Assembly: GCF_000420485.1 (NCBI RefSeq)
Contig: NZ_ATVA01000012.1
Location: 434,001-498,000, forward strand
Reading direction: 5' to 3'
From: Paucidesulfovibrio longus DSM 6739
GTDB taxonomy: Bacteria > Desulfobacterota > Desulfovibrionia > Desulfovibrionales > Desulfovibrionaceae
DNA: 64,000 nucleotides
Below, piece after piece: positions 34,680 to 43,700 of the stretch. How positions within the stretch are numbered: position 1 is the first letter of the stretch; every line of letters starts with the position of its first letter. The notes beneath the pieces were generated by a model that was not told the origin of the DNA, made no database searches, and worked only from the letters and a program-made list of their open reading frames with translations. Both the position numbers and the translations under genes were made by a program.

Positions 34680-36074
34680 TCAGCGGTTGATGCCGCGTTC
34701 CTTCATCAGCGCGTAGAGCCGCGCGCGGGAAAGCCCGGAAATGCGGCAGGCGTCGCGGATGTCGCCGTCCGTATGCAGCAGCAGGGTCCGCAGGTAGCCG
34801 CGCTCGAAATCGGAAAGAGCCTTGGCGCGGGCGTCGCGCAGGGGGGTGAGCTTCTCCGGGGGAACGGTCTCGGCCTGGGGTTTCCGCTTGGCTTGCGGGG
34901 TGCCCATGCCCGCGCTGACCATCTGCACGCGGATGTGCATGGGCAGGTGCCGTGGGTAGAGCAGGGGCTCGCTTCCGGCCATGGACACGGCGCGCTCCAG
35001 GGCGTGGAAAAGCTCGCGGATGTTTCCGGGCCAGTCGTAGTTCATGAGCGTGTCCAGGAAATCGGGCGAGAATCCCTTGCGCGGCAGGGAGAGCCGCTTG
35101 CAGACCCGGCTGATCTGGTAGCAGGCGAGCTGGTTGATGTCTTCGGTGATCTCGCGCAGGGGCGGCAGCTCGATGCCGATGCCCAGAAGCCGGAAATGCA
35201 GGTCGCTGCGGAACCCGTCGTTCTGGGCCATCTTGCCCAGGTCGCGGTTGGTGGCGGCCACGAGCCGGAAGTCCGAGCTTTCCTCCTGCGTGGCCCCGAC
35301 AGGCCGGAACCGGCGGGTTTCGAGCACGCGCAGAAAGACCCGCTGCACCGCCGGGGGCAGCTCGCCCACCTCGTCCAGGAAAAGCGTCCCGCCGTGGGCC
35401 TGCTTGACCAGTCCCACGGCGCGGGAATCCGCGCTGGTGAACGCGCCGCGCTCGTGCCCGAAGAGCACGGACTCCGCCAGGGAGGCGGGCAGGGCCGCGC
35501 AGTCCACCACGATGAAGGCCTTGTCGCAGCGGCGGCTGTTTTCATGCACCGCCCTGGCGAAAAGCTCCTTGCCCGTGCCTGTTTCCCCGGTCACGAGCAC
35601 GTTGGCCTCGCTGCCCGCCGCCTGGGCCACCTGGTCCAGGGCCGCGAGCAGGGCGGGGCCGTTTCCGATGATTTCCTTGCGCTTGAGGGCCACGGCGATG
35701 CTGCGGCGGGAGCTGCGGAAGCCTTCGATGCGGCTGATGACCACCAGGAGCCGCTCCAGGCTCGGCGGCTTGGCGAAGACGTTCCAGGCTCCGGCCCGGA
35801 TGGCTTCCTGGGCCAGGTCGTGGTCGCCGGATTCCGCGAGCACGACCACTTCGGGCGCGTCTTCGCTGTGGCGGAGCTGGGAGAGGGTGGCGAGCACGTC
35901 GCCGTCCGGATGATTGTCCGCCAGGAACACGGCGGAGTAGGAATGAAGCTGGGCCATGCGCAGCCCTTTCGTGCGGTCGGAGGCGCAGTCCACCTCGATC
36001 CCGTTCTTGCGGAAAGACGAGGCGAGACGCTCCACGCAGGACTTGTCCTTGTCGATGATCAGCACTCGGGCCAC
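34680..36074 (-). CDS. Sigma-54-dependent transcriptional activator (NtrC family)
   Basis: 464 aa from a GTG start at 36074 with GGGAGG upstream. The receiver-like domain has LIIDKDKS and 'AVFLADNHPDGD', where the phospho-Asp seems displaced by one residue, and KPPS at the lysine. The AAA+ domain has Walker A GETGTGKE, the sigma-54 contact loop GAFTSAD, Walker B GGTLFLDEVGEL and an arginine finger region. A Fis-type HTH (DIRDACRISGLSRARLYALMKERGI) ends it. It is divergent from the Hdr operon and likely its activator. Confidence 0.9.
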   Translation of the reverse strand: MARVLIIDKDKSCVERLASSFRKNGIEVDCASDRTKGLRMAQLHSYSAVFLADNHPDGDVLATLSQLRHSEDAPEVVVLAESGDHDLAQEAIRAGAWNVFAKPPSLERLLVVISRIEGFRSSRRSIAVALKRKEIIGNGPALLAALDQVAQAAGSEANVLVTGETGTGKELFARAVHENSRRCDKAFIVVDCAALPASLAESVLFGHERGAFTSADSRAVGLVKQAHGGTLFLDEVGELPPAVQRVFLRVLETRRFRPVGATQEESSDFRLVAATNRDLGKMAQNDGFRSDLHFRLLGIGIELPPLREITEDINQLACYQISRVCKRLSLPRKGFSPDFLDTLMNYDWPGNIRELFHALERAVSMAGSEPLLYPRHLPMHIRVQMVSAGMGTPQAKRKPQAETVPPEKLTPLRDARAKALSDFERGYLRTLLLHTDGDIRDACRISGLSRARLYALMKERGINR

Positions 36075-36261
36075 GGCAACCTCCCTCGCGGCGGGCTGGT
36101 CCTCGGCTTGCCGGGCCTCCCCTGGGGAGAGCCCCGGCATGAATGAGCATGATACATGCTATGCTCCGGCGTCCGTGAATTGTCAATGCACGTAGAAAAT
36201 TGGTTCGAAGCTGTTTCAAAAGCGCTCGAAATCGACTTGTGAACACTGTTTTGAGCCATAT

Positions 36262-36276
36262 TCTTGCGCGGCAAGA
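36262..36276. promoter_or_regulatory. Dyad 1, TCTTGC-N3-GCAAGA, candidate activator site
   Basis: A perfect 6-bp inverted repeat with a 3-bp spacer. An identical dyad, with only the spacer differing by one base, recurs 123 bp downstream. It lies 188 bp upstream of the activator gene. Confidence 0.6.
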
Positions 36277-36384
36277 CAGCCCGGTGCACCCCGGCAAGCT
36301 CGGCGCAGGTGATGGTCTTTTCCCGGCGCGCCCTGGCAGGGGGCGCCTCCTCGCTCCGGACTCTCCAAGCATTCACCATCCGTC

Positions 36385-36399
36385 TTGCGCAGCAAGACA
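36385..36399. promoter_or_regulatory. Dyad 2, TCTTGC-N3-GCAAGA, candidate activator site
   Basis: The same arms as dyad 1, with spacer GCA instead of GCG. It is 106 bp upstream of the sigma-54-like promoter, a normal distance for an enhancer-type site. Confidence 0.6.
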
Positions 36400-36504
36400 G
36401 GTCTTTCCCGACGAGATGGGAAATCCCCGTTTTTTCAATATGTCGCGCCTCCCGGCAGACCCGTTTCACGGACACGGACCCGGATTATCGGGCGAATCCC
36501 TTCC

Positions 36505-36520
36505 GGGCACGCTTCTTGAG
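36505..36520 (+). promoter_or_regulatory. Candidate sigma-54 (-24/-12) promoter of the Hdr operon
   Basis: GGGCAC-N5-TTGAG matches the TGGCAC-N5-TTGCW consensus in spacing and core GG and TTG bases. The normally strong -12 GC is GA here. The position, about 180 bp before the first gene and downstream of both dyads, supports it. Confidence 0.4.
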
Positions 36521-36701
36521 ATAGGGAGCAGGAGAACGCCGCGACCGGGTCGGCGCAGGCTTGGCCGCCCCGGCGGGAAAAAGTCGCTGCAAAGCCCGGA
36601 TGATGCGCGTTTTCGCCGGGAAAGGGGCCGCAGGCGGAACATTCTCCAAGTCCCCAGGGCGAAACGCGCGGGAGTGGAGACAGCCGACCGGAGGGGGAGC
36701 C

Positions 36702-36971
36702 TTGAAGCGAAGAAAATGGAATCCGGAAACCAAGGCCAAGGTCGTGCTCGATGGGCTGCTCAACGGGCAGGTCAGCGAGGTTTGCCGGGAGTACAACATT
36801 CGCCCCGGCCAGTACTACAAATGGCGTGACTATTTCTTCACGCACTGCGCCAGGGTCTTCGAGGAGACGCCGCGCAGCCCGGAAGCGGCGGCGCTCGCAG
36901 CCGAAAACGAAAAGCTCAAGAGGCTCGTGGGCGAGCTGACCCTGGAACTGAACCAGAAGGGCAACAGTTAG
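36702..36971 (+). CDS. IS3-family OrfA-like helix-turn-helix protein
   Basis: 89 aa from a TTG start with GGAGGGGG about 5 nt upstream. 'KRRKWNPETKAKVVLDGLLNGQVSEVCREYNIRPGQYYKWRDYFF' is the HTH of transposase OrfA. A short coiled coil (AAENEKLKRLVGELTLELNQK) follows. No OrfB or inverted repeats are present. The stop is only 13 nt from hdrA. It appears to be a retained regulatory-type HTH protein leading the Hdr operon; its function is unknown. Confidence 0.75.
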   Translation: MKRRKWNPETKAKVVLDGLLNGQVSEVCREYNIRPGQYYKWRDYFFTHCARVFEETPRSPEAAALAAENEKLKRLVGELTLELNQKGNS

Positions 36972-36984
36972 GAGGGAGCCGAAG

Positions 36985-39021
36985 ATGTCCAATCGCATCG
37001 GGGTCTACATCTGCCACTGCGGCAGCAACATCGCGGGCAAGGTCGACTGCTCCGGCGTGGCCAGGTATGCCGGCGGCCTGCGCGACGTGGTCGTGGCCCG
37101 CGACTACCAGTTCATGTGCTCGGATCCGGGACAGGATCTGATCATCGGCGACGTGCGCAATCTGGGGTTGACCCGCGTGGTGGTGGCCTCCTGCTCGCCG
37201 AGGCTGCACGAGAAGACCTTCCAGAAGGCCCTGGCCCGCGCCGGGCTGAATCCCTACATGCTCCAGCACACCTGCATCCGCGAGCACTGTTCCTGGGTCA
37301 CGGAGGATCCGGACGAGGCCACGGCCAAGGCCATGATGCTCGTGGCCGCCGCCGTGGACCGGGTCGGGCGGCACCAGGAGCTGCATTCCCGCGAGGTGGA
37401 CGTGCTCCCGGACGTGCTCGTGGTCGGCGCGGGCATAGCGGGCATCCAGGCGGCCCTGGACATCGCCAAGTCCGGCCACATGGTCCACCTCGTGGAAAAG
37501 GGGCCGTCCATCGGCGGGCACATGGCCCAGTTCGACAAGACCTTCCCGACCCTGGACTGCGCGGCCTGCATTTCCACGCCCAAGATGGTCGCCGTGGCCC
37601 AGGAGCCGAACATCAGCCTGCACACCTGCGCCGAGGTCAGCGAGGTTTCCGGCTTCGTGGGCAACTACAAGGTCAAGGTCCGGCTGCGTCCCCGCTATGT
37701 GGACGTGGACAAGTGCACGGGCTGCGGCACCTGCCTGGAAAAATGCCCGACCCGCGTGCCGAGCGAATTCGAGGAGGGACTGGGACTGCGCAAGGCCATC
37801 TACCGCAACTCGCCCCAGGCCGTGCCGAACACCCCGGTCATCGACCCGCTGCACTGCAAGAAGATCACCAAGGACAAGTGCGGAGCCTGCGAAAAGTTCT
37901 GCCCCACCGGGGCCATCGACTACCACCAGCAGGAACGCTTCATGGAGCTTGAGGTCGGCAGCATCGTGCTGGCCACGGGCTACGATACCCTCGATCCCAC
38001 GCCCATGACCGAATACGGCTTCGGCCGCTACCCGGAAGTCTACACCGCGCTCCAGTTCGAGCGGCTGAACAACGCCACCGGACCCACGAGCGGGAAGATA
38101 CTGATGAAGAACGGGGAAAAGCCCGAATCCGTGGCCATCATCCATTGCGTGGGCTCGCGGGACAAGAACCACCACGCCTACTGCTCCCGGACCTGCTGCA
38201 TGTACGCGCTCAAGTACGACCACCTGATCAAGGATAAGGTCGGGCACCACGTCCAGGTGACCAACTTCTACATCGACATGCGCTGCTTCGGAAAGGGCTA
38301 CGAGGAATTCTACGAGCGGGTCCAGAAGGAGGGCGTGACCTTTGTCCGGGGCCGTCCGGCCGAGGTCACGGACCAGGCGCGCACCCCGGAAGAGCGGGGC
38401 AAGCTCATCGTCGTGGCCGAGGACACGCTCTCCGGGCTGCCCCTGCGCGTGCCCGTGGACATGGTCGTGCTCTGCACGGCCATGCAGGCCCGCGACGACG
38501 CCTCGGAAGTGGCCCGCGTCTTCGGCATCTCCCAGGGCCAGGACGGCTTCTTCCTGGAAGAGCATCCCAAGCTCGGCCCGGTTTCCACGGCCACGGACGG
38601 CGTGTTCCTGGCCGGAGCCTGCCAGGGGCCGAAGGACATCCCGGACGCCGTGGCCCACGCCTCGGGCGGCGCAGCCCAGGCCCTGGCCCTGGCCGCGCGC
38701 GGCCGCGTGTCCATCTCGCCGACCACGAGCTGGATCAACCCGGACGTCTGCGCGGGCTGCCGCGTCTGCGTGGGGCTTTGCGCCTATTCCGCCATCGATT
38801 TCGACGAGCGCCGCAAGGTGGCCGTGGTCAACGAGGCCATGTGCAAGGGCTGCGGCTCCTGCGCGGGCTACTGCCCGTCCGGCGCGGCCCAGATCAAGCA
38901 CTTCAACGAGCCGCAGGTCTTCAGCGAACTGGAGGGGCTGCTCTCGGAACTGCGCGGGGCCGGAGGCCCGGCGGTGCGCATCAAGGTGGAAGACGGCGCG
39001 CGCGACAAGATGACGACCTGA
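36985..39021 (+). CDS. hdrA: HdrA-like FAD iron-sulfur subunit
   Basis: 678 aa, GGAGGG before ATG. The N-terminal HdrA domain (RIGVYICHCGSNIAGKVDC) has conserved Cys. An FAD-binding Rossmann motif follows (DVLVVGAGIAGIQAALDIAKSG), then GGHMAQFDKTFPTLDCAACISTPKM. Two [4Fe-4S] motifs occur mid-protein (CTGCGTCLEKCP, CGACEKFCPTGA) and two near the C-terminus (CAGCRVCVGLCAYSA, CKGCGSCAGYCPSGA). HdrA flavins perform electron bifurcation or confurcation in heterodisulfide-reductase-like complexes. Confidence 0.94.
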   Translation: MSNRIGVYICHCGSNIAGKVDCSGVARYAGGLRDVVVARDYQFMCSDPGQDLIIGDVRNLGLTRVVVASCSPRLHEKTFQKALARAGLNPYMLQHTCIREHCSWVTEDPDEATAKAMMLVAAAVDRVGRHQELHSREVDVLPDVLVVGAGIAGIQAALDIAKSGHMVHLVEKGPSIGGHMAQFDKTFPTLDCAACISTPKMVAVAQEPNISLHTCAEVSEVSGFVGNYKVKVRLRPRYVDVDKCTGCGTCLEKCPTRVPSEFEEGLGLRKAIYRNSPQAVPNTPVIDPLHCKKITKDKCGACEKFCPTGAIDYHQQERFMELEVGSIVLATGYDTLDPTPMTEYGFGRYPEVYTALQFERLNNATGPTSGKILMKNGEKPESVAIIHCVGSRDKNHHAYCSRTCCMYALKYDHLIKDKVGHHVQVTNFYIDMRCFGKGYEEFYERVQKEGVTFVRGRPAEVTDQARTPEERGKLIVVAEDTLSGLPLRVPVDMVVLCTAMQARDDASEVARVFGISQGQDGFFLEEHPKLGPVSTATDGVFLAGACQGPKDIPDAVAHASGGAAQALALAARGRVSISPTTSWINPDVCAGCRVCVGLCAYSAIDFDERRKVAVVNEAMCKGCGSCAGYCPSGAAQIKHFNEPQVFSELEGLLSELRGAGGPAVRIKVEDGARDKMTT

Positions 39022-39055
39022 ACCACGGAAACATCTGAAGCAAGGGGAGGACGAT

Positions 39056-39541
39056 ATGGACGCTCACGCGGCGCAGGCCGAGGCAATGGAAACCGGGACC
39101 GCGGGCATGACCGGGACCGGGGAGCAGTTCGAGCCCACCATCGTGGCCTTTGTCTGCAACTGGTGCACCTACACCGCCGCCGACCTGGCGGGAACCTCGC
39201 GCATGATCCAGAAGCCGAATCTGCGGCTGGTGCGGATGATGTGCACGGGCATGGTGGATCCCAAATACGTCATCAAGGCGCTGCTTTCCGGCGCGGACGC
39301 CGTGCTCATCAGCGGCTGCCACCCCGGCGACTGCCACTACATCAACGGCAACTACAAAGCCCGCAGGCGGGTCAAGCTGCTCAAGGAGATCCTGCCGCAG
39401 TTCGGCGTGGACACCCGGCGCCTGCGCCTGACCTGGGTCGGGGCCAGCGAGGGCAACGAATTCGCGGCCACCGTGAATTCGCTGGTGGAGGAAATTCGTG
39501 AGCTGGGGCCCATCGAAAGCCGCAGCCTCAGGGCGATCTAG
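39056..39541 (+). CDS. mvhD: MvhD-like [2Fe-2S] electron-transfer subunit
   Basis: 161 aa. 'FEPTIVAFVCNWCTYTAADLAGTSRM', 'LVRMMCTGMVDPKYVIKALLSGADAVLISGCHPGDCHYINGNYKARRRV' and the C-terminal 'LRLTWVGASEGNEFAATVNS' are typical of MvhD/FlpD. It normally links a hydrogenase or dehydrogenase to HdrA. It follows hdrA by 34 nt, so it probably feeds electrons to the HdrA flavin. Confidence 0.93.
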   Translation: MDAHAAQAEAMETGTAGMTGTGEQFEPTIVAFVCNWCTYTAADLAGTSRMIQKPNLRLVRMMCTGMVDPKYVIKALLSGADAVLISGCHPGDCHYINGNYKARRRVKLLKEILPQFGVDTRRLRLTWVGASEGNEFAATVNSLVEEIRELGPIESRSLRAI

Positions 39542-39558
39542 GCAGGGGGAGAAAGAAG

Positions 39559-40704
39559 ATGACCACGACGGCGAAGCTCGAAGTGCAAAACAACGATCCC
39601 GTGGCCGCGTTGCAGCGGATGATGCGCAAGATGCTGGAATCGGGGGGGGTGGGCGGCGTGCTCGCCCCGCTGCATCTCGGCGGAGGAATGCCCATGCCCA
39701 GCCTGGTCACGGACCCGGACGAGCTGGTCCGGGCCGACCCGCTGGCTCCGGCCTTTCCCATGAACGGGGCCAAGATGCTCGCCCGGCTGACCAGGGGGCA
39801 CGGCGACGAACGCATCGCCGCGGTGATGCGGCCCTGCGAGGTCCGGGCCTTTGTGGAACTCTGCAAGCTCAACCAGGGCAGCCTGGACGACGTGCTGCTC
39901 GTCTCCGTGGACTGCCTCGGCGCATACGGCAACACGGACTACCTCCGCTTCAAGGGCGAGGACGACCCGATCCAGAGCACCCTGGGCTTTCTCGGCAAGG
40001 TCGGGGGGAGCAAGGAAACCGCGCGCGGCGGGTACGACGTGGCCGGGGCCTGCCGGGTCTGCGAACACCCCGCGACCCAGATGGCCGACGTGAGCGTGGG
40101 CCTGGCGGGCGTGAACCTGACCGAGGCCCTGCCCGTGATGGCCAACACGGCGCGGGGCGAGGCCCTGCTGGCCTCGCTGGGCCTGGAGGACTGGGAACCG
40201 CAGCCCGCCAGGACAGAGGCCCTGGGCAGGCTCGTGGAAAAGCGCACGGCCGAGCGCGACGCCATGTTCGAGCGCACGGCCGCGGCCACGGGCAGCCTGG
40301 GCGACCTGGCCGAATACCTTTCCAGCTGCGTGAATTGCTACAACTGCCGGGTGGCCTGCCCGGTCTGCTACTGCCGGGAGTGCGTCTTCGTCACGGACGT
40401 GTTCGACCACAAGCCCTGGCAATACCTCGGCTGGGCCAAGCAGAAGGGCATGCTCAAGATGCCCACGGACACGGTCTTCTACCACCTGACCCGCATGGCC
40501 CACATGAGCACCGCCTGCGTGGGCTGCGGCCAGTGTTCCAACGCCTGCCCCAACGACGTGCCCGTGATGGAGCTGTTCCGCACGGTGGCGGCGCGCACGC
40601 AGCAGGGCTTCGGCTACGAGCCGGGCCGGAGCATGGACGACGCCCCGCCCCTCTCGGTGTTCAAGGAAAACGAGTTCAACGAGGTCGTCTCGCACATGGC
40701 CTAG
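39559..40704 (+). CDS. FrhB/FdhB-like iron-sulfur flavoprotein subunit
   Basis: 381 aa with GGGGGAG before ATG. The segment 'RIAAVMRPCEVRAFVELCKLNQGSLDDVLLVSVDCLGAYG' resembles the F420 hydrogenase/dehydrogenase beta-subunit family. The C-terminus has CVNCYNCRVACPVCYCREC and CVGCGQCSNACP cluster motifs. It may provide the oxidoreductase site that replaces a hydrogenase in this Hdr complex. The physiological donor cannot be read from sequence: formate, NAD(P)H and ferredoxin are all possible. Confidence 0.8.
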   Translation: MTTTAKLEVQNNDPVAALQRMMRKMLESGGVGGVLAPLHLGGGMPMPSLVTDPDELVRADPLAPAFPMNGAKMLARLTRGHGDERIAAVMRPCEVRAFVELCKLNQGSLDDVLLVSVDCLGAYGNTDYLRFKGEDDPIQSTLGFLGKVGGSKETARGGYDVAGACRVCEHPATQMADVSVGLAGVNLTEALPVMANTARGEALLASLGLEDWEPQPARTEALGRLVEKRTAERDAMFERTAAATGSLGDLAEYLSSCVNCYNCRVACPVCYCRECVFVTDVFDHKPWQYLGWAKQKGMLKMPTDTVFYHLTRMAHMSTACVGCGQCSNACPNDVPVMELFRTVAARTQQGFGYEPGRSMDDAPPLSVFKENEFNEVVSHMA

Positions 40705-40722
40705 GCTGCAATGGAGGACGCG

Positions 40723-43700
40723 ATGCGCAAGGAATACGGAGCATTGGTGGTCGGAGCCGGCATCGGCGGCATCCGCGCGGCCCTGGATCTGGCCGTGTCC
40801 GGGCACAAGGTCGCCCTGGTGGACCGCAGGCCCAACCACGGCGGCATCCTGACCCAGCTCGACCATCAATTTCCCAGCGACAACTGCGGCATGTGCAAGA
40901 TGCTGCCGCTCATGGCCCGGGACTCCTCCAGCCAGTACTGCCTGCGCAAGGGGTTGTTCCACGACAATATCGACATCTGGCTGAACACGGAGCTGACCGC
41001 GCTGGAAGGCGACCCCGGCCAGTTCCAGGCCACCCTGACCCGGCGTTCGCCCCTGGTGGACCCGCAGAAGTGCATCAGTTGCGGCGCGTGCGCCGCGGTC
41101 TGCCCGGTGCGGGTGCCCAGCGAATTCAACGCCGGGCTGTCCCAGCGCAGCGCCGTGTACCTGCCCGTGCCCCACGCCATTCCCAACCACTACGTGGTGG
41201 ACCTGGACAACTGCGCGCGCTGCTGGAAGTGCTTCGAGGCCTGCCCCACGGGGGCCATCGACTTCAAGCTCGACGAGCGCGGGGGCTTCCGCATTCTCGC
41301 CGTGGTGCCGGACGCCACGGATTCCCAGCTGCTCCTGAACCTGCTCGACCAGGCCGGGTTCCCGGCCCTCTTCGCCCGGGACCAGGACAAGGCCCTGGAC
41401 ATGCTCGCGGACGGCGAACCCGCCGGGCTGCTGCTCCTGGACATGGCCCTGGGCGAGAGCGGGGTGGAGCGGGTGCTCAGCCGGGCCGCCGAGCTGCGGC
41501 CGGAGATGCCCGTGGTGCTGCTGGCCGGACCGGACGAGGCGGAAAAGGCCGTCGAGCTGGTGGAGCAGTCCGCGAGCGCGCCTCCGGGCGCGGCCACGGG
41601 CAAGAACGCCCGCGAGTGGATCGCGAAGCCCATCGAGGAAGGCACCTTCGTGCCCTGGCTGGACAAGCTCTACGTGCGCCTGGCCTCGGACGAGACCCTG
41701 ACCTTCGACGTGGGCGCGGTGATCCTGGCGGGCGGTTTCGACTGCCACGATCCCGGCCCGAAGAACGACGTGCTCGGCTACGGCAACTATCCCGGCATCG
41801 TCACCGCCGTGGAGTTCGAGCGCATGCTCTCCTCCTCCGGGCCGACAGGCGGCAAGGTCGTCCGGCCCGACGGCGCGCCCGTGCGCCGCATCGCCTGGCT
41901 CCAGTGCGTGGGTTCCCGCGATCTCAAGAAGGGCGTGAACTATTGCAGCTCCATCTGCTGCATGTTCTCCATCAAGGAGGCGCTGCTGGCCCGGAAGGCG
42001 TTGGGCGAGGGCACCGAGGCCACGATCTTCTACATGGACATGCGCACCTTCGGAAAGGATTTCCAGCGCTACCGCGACCGGGCCGAGAGCGAGCAGGGCG
42101 TGCGCTTCGTGCGCAGCCGTCCGCACTCGATCATTCCGGCCGAGGGCGGCGGCCTGAGCGTGGGCTGGTTCGGGGACGACGGCGTCCAGCACGAGGAGTC
42201 CTTCGACATGGTCGTGCTGGCCGTGGGGGCCAAGCCCCCGAAGGGCGTGGACAAGCTGGCCCGCGCCGCCGGAGTGGAGCTGAACGAGCACGGCTTCGTG
42301 GCCACCCGGCCCCTGGCCCCGGCCCGCACCAGCCGCCACGGCGTGTTCGCGGCGGGCGCGTTTTCCGCCCCGCGCGACATCGCGGAATCCGTGATCATGG
42401 CCGGAGCCGCGGCCCAGGGCGCGGCAAGGCTGATCAAGATCCACGACGTGCTCGCCGGGCTGCACGAGGAGGCCGCGCCGGAGTACCCGGACGTGTCCCG
42501 CGAGGAACCGCGCGTGCTCGTGGCGGTCTGCTCCTCCTGCCCGACCCTGGAACAGCGCCTGGATCTGGAGCGGCTTTTCGGCAGGCTGGAAGCCCTGCAT
42601 TCCGTGGTCAGCGTGGCCCGCGTGGGCTCCTCCTGCACGGCGGAAGGCTGGGGCGAGGTCGAGCGGCTGGCCCGCGAGCTGAAGCCCAACCGCATCCTCA
42701 TCGGCGCGTGTATGCCCTACGCCTACGTGCCCCGGCTCCGCGAGCTGGGCCGCGCCGTGGGCCTGAACCCGGCGCTCATGGACGTGGTGGACATCTACAC
42801 CCCGACTTTCCCCGGCGGCGTGGACGACAAGCGGCGCATGGAGCGGGAGATCTACGCCGTGCTGGCCACGGCCGTGGCCCGGCTGGAAGGCGCGGACCCG
42901 GTTCCCCCGCCCGTGACGGTGAACGTGACCAAGGCCGCCCTCGTGGTCGGGGGCGGGGTCGCGGGCATGACCGCTGCCGCGGCCATCGCGGACCACGGCT
43001 TCGAGGTCTGCCTCGTGGAAAAGGAGGAGCAGCTCGGCGGCATGTCCATGCGGCTGTACTCCACCCTGGAGGGCGCGGACCCGCGTAAGCACATGGAAGA
43101 TCTCGTCACCCAGGTGGAGAAGCATCCCAACGTCAAGGTCTTCAAGGATACGCGGGTGGCCCTTTCCGAGGGCAGCGCGGGCCGTTTCCGCACCGCGCTG
43201 TTCACCCCGCGCGGCCCGGTCACCTTCGAGCACGGCGTGACCCTTCTGGCCACGGGCGGCAGCGAGGCCAAGGTCTACGACTACGGCTTCAAGGTCCACA
43301 AGTCCGTGATGACCCAGCTGCGCCTGGAAGAGGCCCTGGCCACGGGAACCCTGGACGTCACGGAGCTGAAGCGCGTGGTCATGATCCAGTGCTGGCGCTC
43401 GCGCGAGGAGGAGCGGAACTATTGCAGCCGGGTCTGCTGCTCCCAGGCGCTCAAGAACGTGCTGGCCCTCAAGGCCCGCAATCCCAAGCTGGAGATCGTG
43501 GTCTTCTACCGGGACATCATGGCCTACGGATTCAAGGAGGCCTACTACACCGAGGCGCGCAGGGCCGGGGCCATCTTCGTGCGCTACGACCCGGAGCGCA
43601 AACCCGCGGTCGCGTTCGTGGAAGGCAAGCCCGTGGTCACGGCCCCGGACCCGATTCTCGGCCGGGACGTGGAGCTCGGCGCGGACCTGCTGGTGCTGTC

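Larger units (their letters stand above)
36075..36701 (+). promoter_or_regulatory. Divergent intergenic region between the sigma-54 activator and the Hdr operon
   Basis: About 630 bp without a convincing gene. It contains the two dyads and the sigma-54-like promoter listed separately. The part near 36150-36260 is relatively AT-rich. Open frames crossing it (for example on the plus strand from 36200) have no family features and look like chance. Confidence 0.6.

Noticed and set aside
36200-36829. Plus-strand open frame of 209 codons in the activator-Hdr intergenic region
   Set aside because: It spans the predicted regulatory dyads and overlaps the OrfA-like gene in another frame. It has no ribosome site and no family features.
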